This document shows, piece by piece, positions 35,189 through 43,868 of a stretch of DNA of 64,000 bases (position 1 is its first letter; each line of letters starts with the position of its first letter). Below the pieces are notes generated by a model. It was not told where the DNA came from and did not search any database. It saw only the letters and a list, made by a program, of their open reading frames with translations. Origin of the DNA: Nitrospira sp. (GTDB taxonomy: Bacteria; Nitrospirota; Nitrospiria; Nitrospirales; Nitrospiraceae); NCBI GenBank assembly GCA_005116955.1, contig SWDI01000002.1, positions 347,608-411,607 of the forward strand. Direction: 5' to 3'. Position numbers and translations under genes: made by a program.

Positions 35189-36541
35189 TTACTGATGACG
35201 CAGCTGTTCGACTTGTCCCTGGGCCCGGGCCAGATTGACCCGCGAGGCATGCACACGGAACAGTGCATCGATCATATTGTCTTTTGCCCGCACGAGTGAA
35301 ACCAACGCGTTTGACACTTCGAGCGTATTGGAGCTCAACGTACGGATACGCTCTCGAGCAAGACTCGTTTCGGTCATCGCAGCCTTGAGCCCGTCTTTCG
35401 CAATTCGCTGTTGTTCAAGAGATGCTTTCAGGGTAACCAGCGCGTCGCGCACTTCCATCCCAATCTGGTTTCTGACCAGAGCCAGTCTGTACTGCTCCTG
35501 GTTAAGCTCACTCAAGCTCTGCCCGATGCGCCCTTCCCGCTGCCCTCCATCAAAAATTGGGATCGACAACTGAACCCCAACATTGTACGTACCCGTATTG
35601 TTGGTAAGCTTATTACCAATCAGTCCATAGCTCCCTTCTGCCGACAGAGAGGGAAGCCGTTCACCCTTGACCGATTGTAAACTCAATTCGGCGGTCCTAA
35701 TCCGTTGCGCTTGGGCTTTGATCTCCGGTCGATTGACGCTGGCCTCGTCCATGATGCTCTCCAATGATGGCGGGCGGCCTTCGTAGGCTTTCATCTCGTC
35801 AATAAGCTGAAGCGTGAGGTCATAGCCCATTCCGATGAGGTTCAGGAGCGTCAACTTGGCACGTTCCACCTCCCCTTTGGCCAGCTCGAGCCGTTGCCGT
35901 TCATTCTCCAGTTGCGTTTCGAGTCGTGCCGCGTCCAGACCAGTCGCCATGCCCCCGGCTTGACGGTTTTTGACGAATGCGACCAGATCTTCATAGAGCC
36001 CCACGTTGGCGAATCGAGCCTCCATCGTCTGCTGATTGCGAAGCACCTCAAAGTAGGTCAGGGCCACCTTCGCCACGGTATCGTGCTCGGTCGTCGCGGA
36101 GTCCAATTCAGCAACCTGTAGAGCCGAGCGTGACGCCCGCCAGCGTTCGATTAAGCTCAGACTGAACAGGGATTGCGTGAAGGAGGCCCGACCATCCACG
36201 ATGTCGAACGGATCGGTACGCACTGGCGCGCCACCGATGGTGCCGAGGAAAAATGTCTGATGGTTATACTTGCCGGTCGATGCAATATTCGGGAGCAACG
36301 CGCCCAGTTGCGTGCGGGATGCGGCACGCGCCGCAGCGATACGTTCACGAAACAACCGGATATTGGGACTCTTATCGAGTGCTGCATCAATCGCCTCGGC
36401 CAACGACAACTTCAGGACTGGAAGATTCTCCAGCGGAAGCGTTGTGCTCTCCAGTGCCCAAACAAAACTTGAAAGTAAAAGCACGCCCGCGAAAACACAA
36501 ACCACCGCTATCCATTGACCGATTCGCACATAGTGAGTCAT
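35189..36541 (-). CDS. TolC-family outer membrane channel of the SecA-like export cluster
   Basis: 450 residues from ATG 36541: signal peptide (hydrophobic 8-30, cut near VWALE), then TolC repeats with DKSPNIRLFRERIAAA, GSYGLIGNKL and IPIFDGGQREGRIGQS. It is clearly related to the TolC at 8657-10012. It is the last gene of the long operon; 13 bases separate it from the adaptor stop. In the proposed system it is the outer-membrane exit. Confidence 0.93.
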   Translation of the reverse strand: MTHYVRIGQWIAVVCVFAGVLLLSSFVWALESTTLPLENLPVLKLSLAEAIDAALDKSPNIRLFRERIAAARAASRTQLGALLPNIASTGKYNHQTFFLGTIGGAPVRTDPFDIVDGRASFTQSLFSLSLIERWRASRSALQVAELDSATTEHDTVAKVALTYFEVLRNQQTMEARFANVGLYEDLVAFVKNRQAGGMATGLDAARLETQLENERQRLELAKGEVERAKLTLLNLIGMGYDLTLQLIDEMKAYEGRPPSLESIMDEASVNRPEIKAQAQRIRTAELSLQSVKGERLPSLSAEGSYGLIGNKLTNNTGTYNVGVQLSIPIFDGGQREGRIGQSLSELNQEQYRLALVRNQIGMEVRDALVTLKASLEQQRIAKDGLKAAMTETSLARERIRTLSSNTLEVSNALVSLVRAKDNMIDALFRVHASRVNLARAQGQVEQLRHQ

Positions 36542-36554
36542 GTCGCTCCTACGT

Positions 36555-37427
36555 CTACCGAGCCAAGTGAAACTTGACGGTACAGGCCAGCCCAGCCGGC
36601 AGCGCGTTATTGGGATTCGGCATTTCCAGACGGACGCCGAACGTCCCGCTTGCACTGTCGACTACACGATTCACGATAGTGACGTGAGCCTGATAGGTCG
36701 TTGCCGCATGACCTTCCGGATGCACGTCTGCCTTCATACCCGGTGCCACCTTCCCCAACAGGCTCAACGGCGCGAAGACTTCGATTCGCAATGGGTTGAT
36801 CTGTGCCAGTTTCAAGATCGGCGTCTTGCCGGCCAATTCACCGGGAGACAACAGCCGATCGACCACAACGCCGTTCAGTGGACTCGAGATGGTACGGAGA
36901 TTCAGGGCCGCCGTGGCCCGTTGCCATTCCAACCCATCAATGTGCTTCTTTTCCGTCGCCTCCAGATGCGCGATATCCGCGAGATTCCGTTCCGTCTCGG
37001 CCTCATCGAGCTCGTGCTTCGCAATCGAGTTCGATTTAAACAAATCCGTCGCCCGCTCGAGCTTTCTGGCACTGAAAGCCATTTTGGCCTGTGTGCTCTT
37101 GATCGTCGCCTCGGCTTCCGCCTTCGCCTTCGCCAGCACAACCGTGGCCTTTTCCACACTCGCCTCCAATGCGACAACTGCCTGCCCTTTGATCACCCAA
37201 TCGCCCCGTTCAACATGTACCGCCTGGATCATGCCTTCCACCGGCGACCCGATAGACACTTCAATATAGGGCTTCATAATGCAGGCCAGATTGTCGGAGG
37301 CATCACTCGCCGTCAGCCCGCCAAACCAGCCGATGGTAAGACAAATTGAAACCCGTGTGACAGCGCTACAACGACACAACCCATTCCTGACAGGTCCGAG
37401 GAACGATACTGAATCCATCTTCACCAT
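36555..37427 (-). CDS. HlyD/RND-type periplasmic adaptor of the export cluster
   Basis: 290 residues from ATG 37427. A hydrophobic N-terminal segment (about 22-38) acts as signal or anchor. The lipoyl-like halves (EGMIQAVHVERGDWVIKGQ and LRTISSPLNGVVVDRLLSPG) flank a coiled coil of about 75 residues, then a beta-barrel (VAPGMKADVHPEG). The size is that of short membrane fusion proteins. Its coiled coil is shorter than in the type I adaptor at 10017-11411. It lies between the SecA-like gene and TolC, as a third HlyD-type component of the cluster. Confidence 0.88.
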   Translation of the reverse strand: MVKMDSVSFLGPVRNGLCRCSAVTRVSICLTIGWFGGLTASDASDNLACIMKPYIEVSIGSPVEGMIQAVHVERGDWVIKGQAVVALEASVEKATVVLAKAKAEAEATIKSTQAKMAFSARKLERATDLFKSNSIAKHELDEAETERNLADIAHLEATEKKHIDGLEWQRATAALNLRTISSPLNGVVVDRLLSPGELAGKTPILKLAQINPLRIEVFAPLSLLGKVAPGMKADVHPEGHAATTYQAHVTIVNRVVDSASGTFGVRLEMPNPNNALPAGLACTVKFHLAR

Positions 37428-37446
37428 CGTGCGCTCGTCCCTTCCA

Positions 37447-39438
37447 TCATTCCACCCGTCCTGAAAACGCAAGCGTGGATTCAAGCTGATCTTCATGTTG
37501 AAGTAACTCACGACGCACACGGGCATGCACCCGTTCCGCCGACCATTGAGCCCAACGCACCACGCACTGTGCTGCCCATCCTTCCAGTGGCTCACCCAGT
37601 TTCAGAAGCACCGAAGCGACCCACCGGATGACCGTCCCCCCAGAGGCAACCAACAGTTCGTCATCCAAGGATGTCACGGTTTCGTAACTCCCAGGATCGC
37701 CTTGACGACCTGTCCGCCCGTAGAGCTGCCGATCGATACGTGTCGCTTCATGCCGTTCGGTCGCGATCACATGCAGTCCGCCAGCCTGTGCCACGGAACG
37801 AAGCAGTTTGATATCGGTTCCACGACCCGCCATATTCGTGGCCACGGTGACTCGTCCCGCTTCGCCAGCCGCCGCCACGACTGAGGCTTCTTCCTGGTCC
37901 TGCCTCGCATTGAGCACCACATGCTCGATCGTGGCCCTCGTCAGTTGCTGACTCAAGACCTCGGAGGCATCAACGGACCTTGTCCCCACCAAAATGGGCC
38001 GACCTTGTTTCTGCAACGCTACAATCCGATCCACAACTGCTTCCCATTTCTGCGCTCCCGTGGCGAACAAGCGCTCACCCAACCACCGGCGTTGAAGCGG
38101 GCGATTCGTCGGAACCGTGACGGTTGCAAGTCGATAGACGGTCCACAGCTCGCCGGCCACCTCCTGTGCGGTGCCGGTCATCCCGGAGAGCCAGAGATAG
38201 CGTCGGAAAAATCGCTGGTAGGTGATGCGCGCCAGCGGCCGGTTCATCGGCGTCACCGGGCACCCTTCCTTCAACTCGATCATTTGATGCAGCCCATGTT
38301 CCCAAGACCGATCTCCCATCACTCGTCCCGTATATTCGTCGATGATCTGCACTTTCTCACCACGCACGAGGTAGTGCACATCGCGCTGAAACAGATGGAG
38401 CCCAGTGAGCGCCTGCCGGACCAGCTCTTCCCTCCGTCTGGGGCCAGACCAGATGCCTGTGAGACTCACCGTGCGATCCATGAGTGCGGTCCGACCGCGT
38501 GAAGTGAGTCGGATGGTTCGCTCTCGGCCATCCAGTGAGAAATCCTGCCCCTGCACTAAGCCGCGAGCAAGGTTCAAGGCCGTCTCATAAATATCCTTCT
38601 CCGGCACCTCGCCCCCGGCACCGGAGATGATCAAGGGTACCCGCGCTTCATCCACCAACACACTATCGGCTTCATCGACAATGCCGAAACATAAGCCCCG
38701 CAAGACCAACTGCCGCAGCCTCGCCGCATCACCATAGAGCTGCTCCAGTTGGAGTTGGATGCGATTCGGCTGCCGCCCGACCACCAACCGGTCTCGGAGA
38801 TAGTCGAATGCCAGTTCTTTATTGCAGCAGTACGTCACGTCGCAACCGTACGCACTCCGTCGCGCGACCGGATCGAGCTCATGGATCACGGCACCGACGC
38901 TGAGCCCGAGCATCTCATAGAGAGGGGCCATCTCACGGGCATCCCGTCCCGTCAAATAGTCGTTGACCGTGATCACATGGACCGGCACCCCGGCCATAGC
39001 AACCGTCGCCGCCGCCAATGTCGCGGTAAGCGTCTTGCCTTCTCCCGTTGCCATTTCCGCGATGCAGCCGTTCAGCAAGACCCAGCCACCGAGAATCTGG
39101 ACGTCATAGTGCCGTTGACCTAGTGTCCGGTGCGCCACTTCCCGAATCAGGGCGAAGGACCTGCACACCCGCTCCTCCGAAAGACCCTCCCGACGCAAGC
39201 TCTTGCGCAACTGCGTCGCTCGTTCGGTGAGCTGCTCGTCCGACAGCCTTGAGAGCTCGTGGCCCTGCGTTGCTACCTGTTCGACAATCGTCGTATTTCG
39301 GCACCGCCTCACTCGGTGCCGGCGCAGCAGCGGACTGACCAGGCGAGCCCCTTGCCGGTCGAACCACCCCTCGTTGGGGACGTGCCGTTCTGGGTAGGCA
39401 CTGTGTAAGGCCGTGCGTTCGCGTGCCAGATCAAACAT
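37447..39438 (-). CDS. Shortened SecA-like ATPase
   Basis: 663 residues against about 850-900 for housekeeping SecA. Motor motifs are intact: Walker A MATGEGKTLT, DEADSVLVDEAR, SGMTGTA, GTRSVDAS, NMAGRGTDI and GRTGRQGDPG. The preprotein-binding region is present (EYTGRVMGDRSWEHGLHQ). After motif VI only about 70 residues remain, so the helical wing/two-helix finger and the zinc-binding tail are missing or highly divergent. The first 45 residues are also unlike SecA. It overlaps the M50-HlyD gene by 8 bases. It is probably an accessory motor for one substrate class and not the general translocase. Confidence 0.88.
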   Translation of the reverse strand: MFDLARERTALHSAYPERHVPNEGWFDRQGARLVSPLLRRHRVRRCRNTTIVEQVATQGHELSRLSDEQLTERATQLRKSLRREGLSEERVCRSFALIREVAHRTLGQRHYDVQILGGWVLLNGCIAEMATGEGKTLTATLAAATVAMAGVPVHVITVNDYLTGRDAREMAPLYEMLGLSVGAVIHELDPVARRSAYGCDVTYCCNKELAFDYLRDRLVVGRQPNRIQLQLEQLYGDAARLRQLVLRGLCFGIVDEADSVLVDEARVPLIISGAGGEVPEKDIYETALNLARGLVQGQDFSLDGRERTIRLTSRGRTALMDRTVSLTGIWSGPRRREELVRQALTGLHLFQRDVHYLVRGEKVQIIDEYTGRVMGDRSWEHGLHQMIELKEGCPVTPMNRPLARITYQRFFRRYLWLSGMTGTAQEVAGELWTVYRLATVTVPTNRPLQRRWLGERLFATGAQKWEAVVDRIVALQKQGRPILVGTRSVDASEVLSQQLTRATIEHVVLNARQDQEEASVVAAAGEAGRVTVATNMAGRGTDIKLLRSVAQAGGLHVIATERHEATRIDRQLYGRTGRQGDPGSYETVTSLDDELLVASGGTVIRWVASVLLKLGEPLEGWAAQCVVRWAQWSAERVHARVRRELLQHEDQLESTLAFSGRVE

Positions 39439-41578
39439 TGAAACGCGCCAGGAATACCTGACGCCCCTGTCGATACCATTGAGTCGCTAACGATTCTCGT
39501 CCATGATCGAATCGGACATAGACCCGCCCACCGACGTTGAGGAGAGCTTGTTGCAGCGGCAATGCTAAATCGATCTGGAACAGTTTCTTGAGCGCGGTGT
39601 GTCCCTTCGAATCGCGTGGATCAAGCGGCACCTGCCCTCCACCCTCGCTGCCCAAGGCCAGACTCGGCAGCTCGTCGCTGGCCGCTGGCACCAGGCGCGT
39701 GATCGTCGCCGGCATCGGGTCGGCCAACCGCTCCGACAATCGCACTTCCACGGCCTGGGTCTGATGCCGAATCAAGTCGATATCACCTTGATCGACAATC
39801 GTGCGGACGGTCATCGTCTTGAGGTTCACCACATGGGCCAGCACATCACCCCGCTTCACAAATCGCCCGAGCAGATCCTCGGCCTTAGAAAGGATGAATG
39901 TCCCTGCCACCTGACTTTTGATCTCAAGCTCTGACTGCCGCTCCTTCGCCCGAGCTAAACGCTGTTCGATGTACCGTTGCTCCTCTTCCAACATTTTCGC
40001 CTTCACCAAGTTGTCGACGAGTTGCTCTCGGACCCGGGCTTTGATTTCTTGCACCTGCGCGTCGAGCACCTTCACATCTGCTTGGACAACGGGGTCTGAA
40101 CAGACCACGAGCAGATCGCCAGGGTGGACCGTTGAGCCAGGCACCGCCACCACCTGTTCAACAAACCCATCAACCTGGGCTCGCACAAAGGCCTCCTCAG
40201 GAATCCAGACGATGCCCTCTGCCCTGCTCCGAAACGGCACCGGGATAAGCGTCAGCACGGCCATTACCCCGGCAACCAGTGCCAGGCTGACAGCCACAGC
40301 TCGCCCGCGCACCCGTCTGATCCTAGGACTTGTGAACAGATAGTGAATGCCCTTCCCAAGCGGCAATAGAAACCAGGTGCCGGCCGTCAAGACCGCAAAG
40401 ATGACACCCAGGAGAAATAACTGGTCCGTGAGATACAGGAGAATGGCAACGACGACCACTACCCGATAGAGAAACGATGACATGGCATAGGTGATGAACC
40501 AAGCCCGCTCACCTTCGGTCGCATGGGGGACCGGCGCATCGTCTCGTCCAAACAGGTATCGTTCACAGAGATACCCGAGATAGGCATTGGCACGTTGTCG
40601 GAGATTCGGAATTTCCAGAAAGTCCGCCAGGATATAATAGCCGTCAAAGCGCAGAAGCGGATTGGCGTTGAATACGACCGTGGAGATGCCAGCGATAAAA
40701 ATGGTGTTGTAGGCGAGGGTGCTCACCGTACCCGGCTCGACGCTCACCCAGATATACACGGCCATCGCGGCCAGCACCAATTCCACGATCATCCCTGCGG
40801 CTCCGACGACCACGCGCTGCCATTTATCGGCAAACGCAGATGAGGCCGAGGCGTCTACATAGGGCACCGGAGAGAGAACCAGGAGCATGATCCCCATGTC
40901 ATGCACCTCGCCACCAAACACTTTCACGGCGAAAGCATGGCCGAATTCATGCAGCGCTTTGATCACGGGAAAGAGCAGCCACAACAGTACGAGATTCTGC
41001 GGCGCGGTCACACGATCAATCAGATTGGCGCTCAGATCAGACCAGTGGGCAGCACCGATCAAAACAGCTGGACCAACAATGAGGCACCAGAGGACCGCAC
41101 CCCACCAGGAAAAGAAGGGGCGGACAAGCGAGGCCCCCTGCTGCAGAAACCGTTCGGGGTCAATGAGGGGAAACTGCCAGGCGAACACGCTCATCAGCCG
41201 CTTCTGCCATTTCTGCTGTTGCTGTTTGTCGTGGCGAGCCAACAGCTCGGCGGTGTCCGGTGGAATGTCGCACTGCAACACGTCCGCAGCATGCAGCTGT
41301 GCCAACAGTTGGACGACGTCCGGTTGTGTCGGCGCGTTGTCACCGAGCCGAGTCGAGACAAGCTCCCAGAGGTCCTGAACGGAGCGCGTGCCGTCCATCA
41401 AACCAATGAAGGAGAACGCAGCTGGAGAAAATCTGTGGAATCGCTCGTTCGATCGGTCCTGCAACACATACCAAATCTGTCCGCGATAGCGATGCCGATG
41501 CAGCACGGCATGGCTGCGAAGCCGCGGAGTGAGGGATGCCACGCGATACCAGGAGGGACTAAATAACGCTTCGCTCAT
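39431..41578 (-). CDS. PqqD-like / M50 metallopeptidase / HlyD fusion membrane protein
   Basis: 715 residues. Residues 25-105 resemble a PqqD peptide-binding domain (WYVLQDRSNERFHRFSPAA). The middle (155-430) is polytopic with the M50 zinc site H210EFGH214 and the second signature NANPLLRFDGYYILADFLE. A final transmembrane helix (about 430-450) leads to an HlyD-like part with lipoyl halves (VRAQVDGFVEQVVAVPGSTV, RFVKRGDVLAHVVNL) and a coiled coil (500-560). So one protein combines a candidate substrate-recognition domain, an intramembrane protease core and a periplasmic adaptor. Proteolysis itself is not proven by motifs. Confidence 0.85.
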   Translation of the reverse strand: MSEALFSPSWYRVASLTPRLRSHAVLHRHRYRGQIWYVLQDRSNERFHRFSPAAFSFIGLMDGTRSVQDLWELVSTRLGDNAPTQPDVVQLLAQLHAADVLQCDIPPDTAELLARHDKQQQQKWQKRLMSVFAWQFPLIDPERFLQQGASLVRPFFSWWGAVLWCLIVGPAVLIGAAHWSDLSANLIDRVTAPQNLVLLWLLFPVIKALHEFGHAFAVKVFGGEVHDMGIMLLVLSPVPYVDASASSAFADKWQRVVVGAAGMIVELVLAAMAVYIWVSVEPGTVSTLAYNTIFIAGISTVVFNANPLLRFDGYYILADFLEIPNLRQRANAYLGYLCERYLFGRDDAPVPHATEGERAWFITYAMSSFLYRVVVVVAILLYLTDQLFLLGVIFAVLTAGTWFLLPLGKGIHYLFTSPRIRRVRGRAVAVSLALVAGVMAVLTLIPVPFRSRAEGIVWIPEEAFVRAQVDGFVEQVVAVPGSTVHPGDLLVVCSDPVVQADVKVLDAQVQEIKARVREQLVDNLVKAKMLEEEQRYIEQRLARAKERQSELEIKSQVAGTFILSKAEDLLGRFVKRGDVLAHVVNLKTMTVRTIVDQGDIDLIRHQTQAVEVRLSERLADPMPATITRLVPAASDELPSLALGSEGGGQVPLDPRDSKGHTALKKLFQIDLALPLQQALLNVGGRVYVRFDHGRESLATQWYRQGRQVFLARFNV

Positions 41579-41640
41579 AGGGTTTCAAGTTTCCCCTCAC
41601 TCAACAACGTGGAACATAAAACTCCTCTGCGAGAGAGGTG

Positions 41641-43548
41641 TCACGGGAGCCACGTCCAAATAGTGAGTCTGATCCAATCCACGACTTGATGGGTCCAGAT
41701 CCAGATGAACGAGCGTCGATCGATCTCGATCTTCCCTGCCCCTTCCATCGCCGGGCGCAGACGGTCATGCGGCTGATCAAGAGCCGCTTCCACACGGAAG
41801 AAGTTGCGCCCATCCTTTGCCGTCGACACGGGTGTCATCTTGGCAACCGTGACCCCTACCGGGTCCGACGGAAAGGCCGAGAGCAACAGCTGCCCGTGCT
41901 GGCCCACCTGCACATCGGCGATATCACGCTCGTCGACTTCCAGTACCACCCGATAGCTGTCGAGCGGAGCAATCTCGAACAGCACCTTGCCCTTTTCAAC
42001 CGGTGAACCCAACGACTGGCTCAGATCTCCGCTGACGATGATTCCATCGAACGGCGCCAACACACGCGTGTGTGCGAGCTGATCATCAACGAGAGCAAGT
42101 TCCGACTCCACCTGATGCATCTGCGCGGTGGCAATCTCGACCTTGGCGGCCTCCCGCTCTGCCATCGCCTTATGATATTCCTTGCGATACTCTTCGAGCT
42201 TGCTCGCAGACTTCAGACGTTCGAGCCGTAATTCCCGATCGTCGAGCGTACAGAGGACATCGCCCACACGCACCATGTCGCCGGCTCGAAGAGGTGCCTC
42301 TCGGATATAGCCGTTGAAGGGAGCCGCAGCCGTTCGCTGAACGATCGGCTCCAAAATCGTCTTGGTCGACACTCGATACTCGCCCTCGGCTACGATACAG
42401 AAGAGCAGTAGGCCTGCAAGAGTCGCTGTCGTCACCTTCAACGCCACATGACTGGGGCCCAGCAAGTCATGAACGTATCGAGTGAGGGCATCCCAGACTT
42501 TCGCACCAATCCAACGATCGTCACGACGATGGATCTCCAGCACAGGACCGACCAGCGCCGCCACCGACCGGCACAGGACGACGCTCTTATCGTCGAACGG
42601 TCGTTCCGCCGGCCGTTCCAGCAAGAGGGCGCCGACGGCCTGCCCACTCGCCTCCAAAGGCACGCACAACAGCGCGCCACACCCATGGTCCTTGGCAAAC
42701 GCCGCATGGGCCTGCATCACGACTCCAGCCCCTTCCACCGGCGGGGGAAAGACGATCATTTCACGTTGATCAATCGCTTCATCCATGGCTTCGGCCAACC
42801 CACGAATCACATTGGTCTGTGCTTTGAATTCAGCACTATGGGACACCGCAGCCACGCAGGCGTGGCCGCTCTTTACAAACCCGAGACTCACCCGGTCGCA
42901 GGCAAGGCTTGTCGCCAGCGCATTCACCAACGCCATGGCTGAGGCATAAAACCGGTCATGCCCGACGGCCGTGGCGACCAGATCCAGTGCGGCTTGAATT
43001 CGCTCTCGCGTGCCTTTTTCGAGAACCACCGCTTCCCGCGCAAACAGTAGTTCGAGCCAGGCAGCCCCCCACTGCAGCTGCCGCATGAGCCCTTGCAACT
43101 CCGTCTCGGATCTCGGCCCGACTTCCAACACGACCACGCCATGCAGCGAACCACACACCTCGATGGGATAGCCGATTTCGCTAGAGCCGTTCTGCGTCCC
43201 ACCCTCAACCTGCTCACCACACACAATGAGACGCCGCCGTTCTGCCAACGTGCGCTCAGCGGTATGGGTGAGCTGTGTGAGATGCTGAAGGCCTTCAGGC
43301 CAGATGGCCACGGGAGAGAAAGGACCACGATCAGGCGGGCCAAAGAGCACGATGCCCGCCCGCACACCCTCGATCATGAGGCATTGCAGCGCCAACCAAT
43401 TCCGGCAAAAGGCCTCGACCGTCGTGGCCTCGGCAAAGGCGGTCCAGAGTGTATCATCCTGAGTTGCATCAGCTTGTGCCAGCGTGGCGACCAACGCATT
43501 CGCCTCCACTGTCTGACTTGCACGCTGTGAGCTGACCTGTTCGCTCAT
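41641..43548 (-). CDS. GAF-domain / HlyD adaptor fusion membrane protein
   Basis: 635 residues. The first 380 residues are cytoplasmic, with one or two GAF-like domains: one about 50-165 (GIVLFGPPDRGPFSPVA) and a second about 195-340 (ACDRVSLGFVKSGHACVAAV, GALLCVPLEASGQAVGALLL). One transmembrane helix follows (about 372-390), then a membrane-fusion part with lipoyl halves (NGYIREAPLRAGDMVRVGD, HTRVLAPFDGIIVSGDLSQ) around a short coiled coil. GAF domains usually bind small ligands, so export may be gated by a cytoplasmic signal. The gene lies between the surface-protein genes and the M50-HlyD gene. Confidence 0.85.
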   Translation of the reverse strand: MSEQVSSQRASQTVEANALVATLAQADATQDDTLWTAFAEATTVEAFCRNWLALQCLMIEGVRAGIVLFGPPDRGPFSPVAIWPEGLQHLTQLTHTAERTLAERRRLIVCGEQVEGGTQNGSSEIGYPIEVCGSLHGVVVLEVGPRSETELQGLMRQLQWGAAWLELLFAREAVVLEKGTRERIQAALDLVATAVGHDRFYASAMALVNALATSLACDRVSLGFVKSGHACVAAVSHSAEFKAQTNVIRGLAEAMDEAIDQREMIVFPPPVEGAGVVMQAHAAFAKDHGCGALLCVPLEASGQAVGALLLERPAERPFDDKSVVLCRSVAALVGPVLEIHRRDDRWIGAKVWDALTRYVHDLLGPSHVALKVTTATLAGLLLFCIVAEGEYRVSTKTILEPIVQRTAAAPFNGYIREAPLRAGDMVRVGDVLCTLDDRELRLERLKSASKLEEYRKEYHKAMAEREAAKVEIATAQMHQVESELALVDDQLAHTRVLAPFDGIIVSGDLSQSLGSPVEKGKVLFEIAPLDSYRVVLEVDERDIADVQVGQHGQLLLSAFPSDPVGVTVAKMTPVSTAKDGRNFFRVEAALDQPHDRLRPAMEGAGKIEIDRRSFIWIWTHQVVDWIRLTIWTWLP

Positions 43549-43578
43549 GATGGTGTTCGTGTTGCGAAGAAGAGAGGG

Positions 43579-43737
43579 TTACAGGGTAGGAAGCTGGTTG
43601 GAACCATTGGGTGAACAACCTATACGCATTGTGCCGCGACGGACCTCATCCTGGGCGATCACCGCATCCACCAGAAGACATCGTCGCTCAACCGTCCACC
43701 GCGGCTGATATCTGGTATGTTGTGCGTTGAACTTCAT
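43579..43737 (-). CDS. Small protein in the export operon, unknown function
   Basis: A 52-residue frame from ATG 43737 with AAGGGG 6-7 bases upstream. The sequence RWTVERRCLLVDAVIAQDE is faintly like the helix-turn-helix start of small DUF1153-type DNA-binding proteins, but the match is too short to trust. A longer frame reaches 43872 and overlaps the stop of the second ELWxxDGT gene by 4 bases. Coding is supported only by the ribosome binding site and the position. Confidence 0.35.
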   Translation of the reverse strand: MKFNAQHTRYQPRWTVERRCLLVDAVIAQDEVRRGTMRIGCSPNGSNQLPTL

Positions 43738-43868
43738 CGGCGAATTCCCCTTCTGCCCCCCGTCTCGTACCTCACGCAGTTCGGAGGGGGACGGACACCT
43801 GGCGCAAACGCCGAGAATGGTGTCAGTCCCCACTTCTTGCTTCACAAGATACGCTTCTCGTCTTCTCC

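Noticed and set aside
35189-37427. RND multidrug efflux system
   Set aside because: An adaptor and TolC are present but no RND pump; the neighbours are SecA-like and peptidase-adaptor genes.
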